NCBI GenBank assembly: GCA_033063855.1 | Contig: CP093830.1 | Coordinates: forward strand, 11,842,854 to 11,906,853 | Length of the DNA: 64,000 nt | From: Smittia aterrima | Lineage: Eukaryota; Arthropoda; Insecta; Diptera; Chironomidae | Direction: 5' to 3' | Shown here: positions 59,839-64,000 of the stretch, in pieces | Numbering within the stretch: position 1 is the stretch's first letter | Layout of the letters: each line of letters starts with the position of its first letter | Program-made: the position numbers and the translations under genes | Notes under the pieces: generated by a model | Seen by the model: the letters and a program-made list of their open reading frames with translations, nothing else | Told to the model about the DNA's origin: nothing | Databases searched by the model: none

Positions 59839-62800
59839 CTATAATTCATCGAGGAAGAGAAATAAAATCCAAGAATTTGTTGGCGTTAGTTGCGTCAAAA
59901 GAGAGAAAACGCCGGCAGATTTACGAGTCTGATTCAAAACGTTGTACAAATGTTTAGCAATAAATTTTTCTTCTTCTTTAATATTCTCATGGATAAGATA
60001 TCTGAGGGGGTTAGTGAAGTGGTGCGCGGGACTTTAAGACAAGATGTGCTCATTATTATTGTGAGATATATCGCATGCAATATCATAAATTCTTAATTTC
60101 TGTCAGTATTTTGTGTCATAATTTCAACTTCTTAGTTTTTCTTTGTGTATTGAGGACTCTGTGGCGTTTCGAAAGCTGTGTTTATAAGAAAGCTCTTCGC
60201 AGTTGAGAATGCCGGAGTCTGTGAGAGGCGAGATAATAAGATTTAAAAGGAAAACAAGCAGAAGTTCGCTTGAAGAAGTCAGCCAGAGGGAAAAGAAATG
60301 CGAGAAGTCCTTGAAAACATTTCGCTTTTTTATAGGAAGAGCACTTCCTGATTCTTTTGAACAATAAAAAATGCATGATATTTGATTAAGTTTAGTTTTA
60401 TGTTCTTCCGCCACTTCAGGCGAAGGTGAACGCATTTCTCGCTCTGAACTATTGCAAGACTCTCACCACAAAAACTTCAATTGGATTAAAAAGATTAAAA
60501 TAAAATTGGAAGGATTTTCCATTTAAGTCGTTGCCTTGCTCACGAAGCGAATGGTGTGATAATGTGGTCGGAAACATTTTTATCGTATCTTTACACTTTG
60601 CAGCTGCTTCGCTTGTCCACATTTTCGAATGACTTTGAAAGGCCATTTTGCGGATTCTGCAGAACGAACTTTTTCTTTTTCGGTTCAGGAGAGAAAAGAT
60701 TCTGAATCATAAAAGTTTTTTAATATCGCTTTCATTTTGGTTTCTACTCTGTTTATTTGCTTTGACTTGGTTGCTTCATTTGGATAGAAAGTTCAGTAAA
60801 ATCTCTCGTTCTAGACAGCAAGCAGTGTCAGCTGTTTCAAGTTCTCAACAGCTTCCTGCATAGACACATTGAGATCACTGAATAAAATATGTTTCGGTAT
60901 ATTTTGTTTAAACTTTAAAGAGCATGCTACAGAGATAAAAAAAAACTCATTCCAGTTTCACACAGCGAATCATAATAATGTTTAATGAAAGTGTAAAGAA
61001 AAGTTGCGGCATAGAGCGTGAAGTGAAATCTTCTACGGCATAGCAGTGACGGAAAATAATAAATTGAGTGACTTATTCCTGAATTCATTTTATCGCTTGC
61101 TAGAACATTGTCACGTCTGCCAACACAATGGCGCAAGAAGTGAAAATTTCTCATCGTTTTATTGCATTCAACATTCGACTCGGATTGCAGAAAGTTCTTT
61201 CTTTTTTTTTGTTCGTCTCCCCGATTCTCACTCTTGTCGTGATGGAACACGACAGTCGAACGCGAAAATTCCTTTTGCTGCAGGCAGAGTGTTTCTACTC
61301 TGCTGCCGCTTTACTCCAAGAGAAATTCCATTTCGCTTCATATTAAATTATGTGATTTCTTTCATGGCACAATTTGCATGAGGCAGCATAGCAAAAAATG
61401 TTTCTTCTTTCTTCGTCGTCGTCATGCCATTTGCAAGCGACAAAAAACGAGGAAGAGGTTGACATCCTTACGAAGATCTTAAGGAGAGATATCGGCGAAT
61501 GCTCTGAAGCAAATCGACCTCTTAAAGCTCTTTTCTAACCCTTGAATATCATTTTTAATTTAATATCCCGTTTCCGTTCCACTCGTGGAGCGAGAAGAAA
61601 GCAAAGGGAGCTCTAAAGCCCAAACGTTTTAAATTCTTTTCACATCAATAACAATGATTCTCTAAGTCTCTGATGGAATAAAAAAATGTTTCCTCGCAAG
61701 AGCAGCAGCTAAAAGACTGATTGAGAGTTGATTGAGGAGACTAATGGGTTAATCTCGTATTGCTCATCTGTCAATTTTAATCACGTGCAGAGTTGTATCT
61801 TTTTTGCTTTGTTGCACTCAATTTCTGGATACAGCAAAACTGGAGAGGCTGCTGCTGTTGCAGATGTTGCCAATGAGTTCTTACTCTCATCAAAAGAAAC
61901 GGACAAACACTGCAGGATATAAACTCAGAGTCTGCCCAGAAAGTCAAGAGTTTTTCTCCTCCTCGAAACAATAACAAAGCCATAAACTCAGCTAGCACAT
62001 AAATTCAAGAATAATTATCATTTATTTTCCTATGTGCAAAGTTTGTACCAAGAAATATTAACACGGAGTGTTTAGAGATAAACACCCACACTCACACAAA
62101 CTTAGCATTTAACAACAAGAAATCAATAACAAATGCAAACATACGAGCGGCAGTCGAAGAAATTGAATTTAACGATAAAGTTTTCGCAATTTTCTCGAGA
62201 GAGAGAGAAGAAATTTCTCCTCTTTTTTGTTTATGTTTGACAATCAATATTATTGCAACACTTTATGTGTATTCTTCACCTCGTAGCTCAGTCGAGAGTG
62301 AGAGAGAGAGAAAAGAAACTGGAATTGGAATTCCAAGAATTGTTTATTACTTATTTCTTCATGAAGGACTTCAACAGATGCCTTATCAAAAAATATTTCT
62401 CTTCTTCATTTTATAAACGAAGTCAATTTTAAGTCGCAATCATTCTTGTTACATAAATGTTCAAGATCTAAAATAAAATTCTGATCGTTCTTGTCGTTGA
62501 AGTGGAAACCGAGTAGGAAGGAGAGAAACAGTTGAACAGTGAGTGAGTTGCAAAACAATTGAAAGAGGCTTTTTGAAGACTCATATTCGTTTTCTTACAC
62601 ACTAAACATGTTACTAAAGGTTACACAAGATAGCTTTGGTGAGGGTGGTGGTTATAAATATATTCTCTTGCTTGTGCAATATGAAAAGCTTCTCTAAAGC
62701 TCTACAAAATGTTTTTTTTTTGGTTCTTTTGTTGCTCAGCATATCAGATACAGAACAGAGAGAAGGGAAATTTATTATATCATATCGCTTGGCATGCATG

Positions 62801-64000
62801 TATAAATATTTTAAGTGAAATAATAATAAAAGAAAGGAATAAATTTTATTTCTCTTAGGGGGACGTTTATGCTGCTTATGGAGTGATTGGGATGTGACGG
62901 GGGTTTGGGGGAAGAAGAGAGAATCGTCTAACATCAGTTTTAAATTTATTATTTCTCTATATCTTGTAATTATTTAACATTCCATTTCCCAAGCTGAAAA
63001 TACAATGAAGCAGTGGATTTACTCTGATTCGGCATAAAAAGCACGAACAGCAGCAAGATTCAAGCCTTCCTGCCTCCCACAGCGAAAAGAGATGAAGGGA
63101 TTTACATGAATGTTTCCGCTAAACGATGGAAACGATTTCATAAAGACGTCGTCGACGTCGTCGCGTATCCTTAACTTGGGTAATGGAATTCGTTCGCCGT
63201 TTTGAATCATTTCTACAAAGAATAAATCTAAATCAACTTATAAACGAATAAATTTTCTTTTTAACTTCGAGAAATATCAAAATCAAGAAATAAGCTTTGA
63301 AATCATGAGATCTTTTTAATTCGAAATCATAAGAAAACTCTTTTGGTGCATTAAAAAAGACAGCGCCCTGACGTTCGATTAAGTTTTTTTTCCGCTTCGA
63401 GGTAAGCTTGCCCTCTCGAGTTCTCGTGGAGTTAATGTCGCTCTAATGAGAGTCTTAATTCAATTAAGTTAATTGCTTCAAATATTTTTATCGCTTTCAT
63501 TATTGTCTTCAGTTTAACGACTTCCACTGTTACTCTGAAACTTTGGCTTCTTCGTAGTTTAATTGAAAATATCAACGAGGAAAAAAAACGTAAAAATTCA
63601 TTAATAATTACGTCGGAATCATAAATCAAAATGATTTCACGACGAAAGCGTTGAAGAAGAATGAGCGTACAAAGTGGCAGTTAATTACAGGTTGATTATT
63701 TCGTAATTTTCATTCAACGTCAAATGTCCAATTCAGTGTTTCTCGAAATAACTTTCGAGGATAAGAATTTTCTTGTTTCTTTCAGTTGAAAAGTTGTCAT
63801 GATGTGTTGTCTTGGAAGAAATTAATGTTTCATGAAAAATGTCATCGCTCACTAACAAGACTCAAACAATTTTGTGTGTTTGAAAGCTTCTTGTATAGAA
63901 TTAAAAGTTTTGTTGTTTAGAAGAATTTGAGTTGAGGAAAGGAAAGACTTTGAAATAAATTGTTTTCGAATAGTTTCCACAATGAGGCAAATCGTTGACT
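59839..64000 (-). other. Nrx-1 intron, open at the right edge
   Basis: No exon resembling LNS or EGF sequence occurs between 59,839 and the window end, so this is intron with the next upstream exon outside. It contains GA/CT-rich tracts (for example 62,195-62,210 and 62,303-62,314) and a G-rich tract at 62,859-62,911. A 63-codon frame at 63,019-63,210 follows an acceptor-like TTCTTTGTAG but shows no family similarity. Confidence 0.65.
62859..62911 (+). other. G-rich tract, possible G-quadruplex former
   Basis: Four runs of three or more G occur in about 53 nt (GGGGG, GGG, GGGGG, GGGGG), unusual in this AT-rich window. The first loop is long (about 28 nt), so folding is uncertain. It would be the C-rich strand in the Nrx-1 transcript. 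Confidence 0.4.

Noticed and set aside
63019..63210. 63-codon minus-strand frame after an acceptor-like site
   Set aside because: No resemblance to neurexin LNS or EGF sequence, ends in a stop and has no supporting downstream donor; an alternative terminal exon is possible but unsupported.

Overview
The window is AT-rich animal DNA with spliced genes (53-60 nt small introns beside introns of several kb). The recognisable proteins are neurexin-1, sorting nexin 6, an insect odorant-binding protein, a FAM151/menorin-family protein and a DAPIT-like ATP synthase subunit. This gene set and the compact gene structure point to an insect, most likely a dipteran; a nematoceran such as a midge is plausible, but I cannot fix the species.

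Layout. Positions 1-38,119 are dominated by one plus-strand gene: five coding exons (15,010-16,088; 31,597-31,784; 35,866-36,079; 36,136-36,258; 37,606-38,119) whose phases join without a break into a 705-residue, probable two-pass membrane protein with three PPxY motifs. I do not recognise it. Its first coding exon sits in the loop of a very large inverted duplication: arm 1 at about 3,076-10,509 and arm 2 at about 19,836-27,089 are near-identical reverse complements separated by 9.3 kb. Each arm carries two sharply bounded patches that do not match the other arm. The larger arm-1 patch (5,716-7,100) contains a DAPIT-like gene on the minus strand; arm 2 has 1.15 kb of unrelated DNA there.

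Positions 38,120-43,250 look intergenic. A gene cluster follows: an odorant-binding protein (43,312-43,805, +), a possibly broken ORF (44,096-44,471, +), an uncharacterised 258-residue protein (45,149-45,925, +), Snx6 in five exons (46,490-48,179, -), three diverged tandem copies of a roughly 500-560 bp repeat with tRNA-like B-boxes (about 48,515-50,100), and a FAM151/menorin gene (about 50,450-51,459, +) whose true 5' end is unresolved.

From 54,349 to the right edge lies the 3' part of Nrx-1 on the minus strand: seven consecutive exons encoding the last 948 residues, from a laminin-G (LNS) domain end through LNS, EGF, LNS, a Ser/Thr-rich stalk, transmembrane segment and a Q/N/H-rich tail ending in the PDZ ligand KEWYV. 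One of its introns uses a GC donor. The remaining exons lie beyond 64,000.

The most unusual item is the inverted duplication and its relation to the two-pass membrane gene: the coding start exon is flanked by 7 kb complementary arms, a geometry that could cause inversion, long double-stranded RNA or exon circularisation, or could reflect an assembly problem. These consequences are inference; the repeat itself is seen directly.
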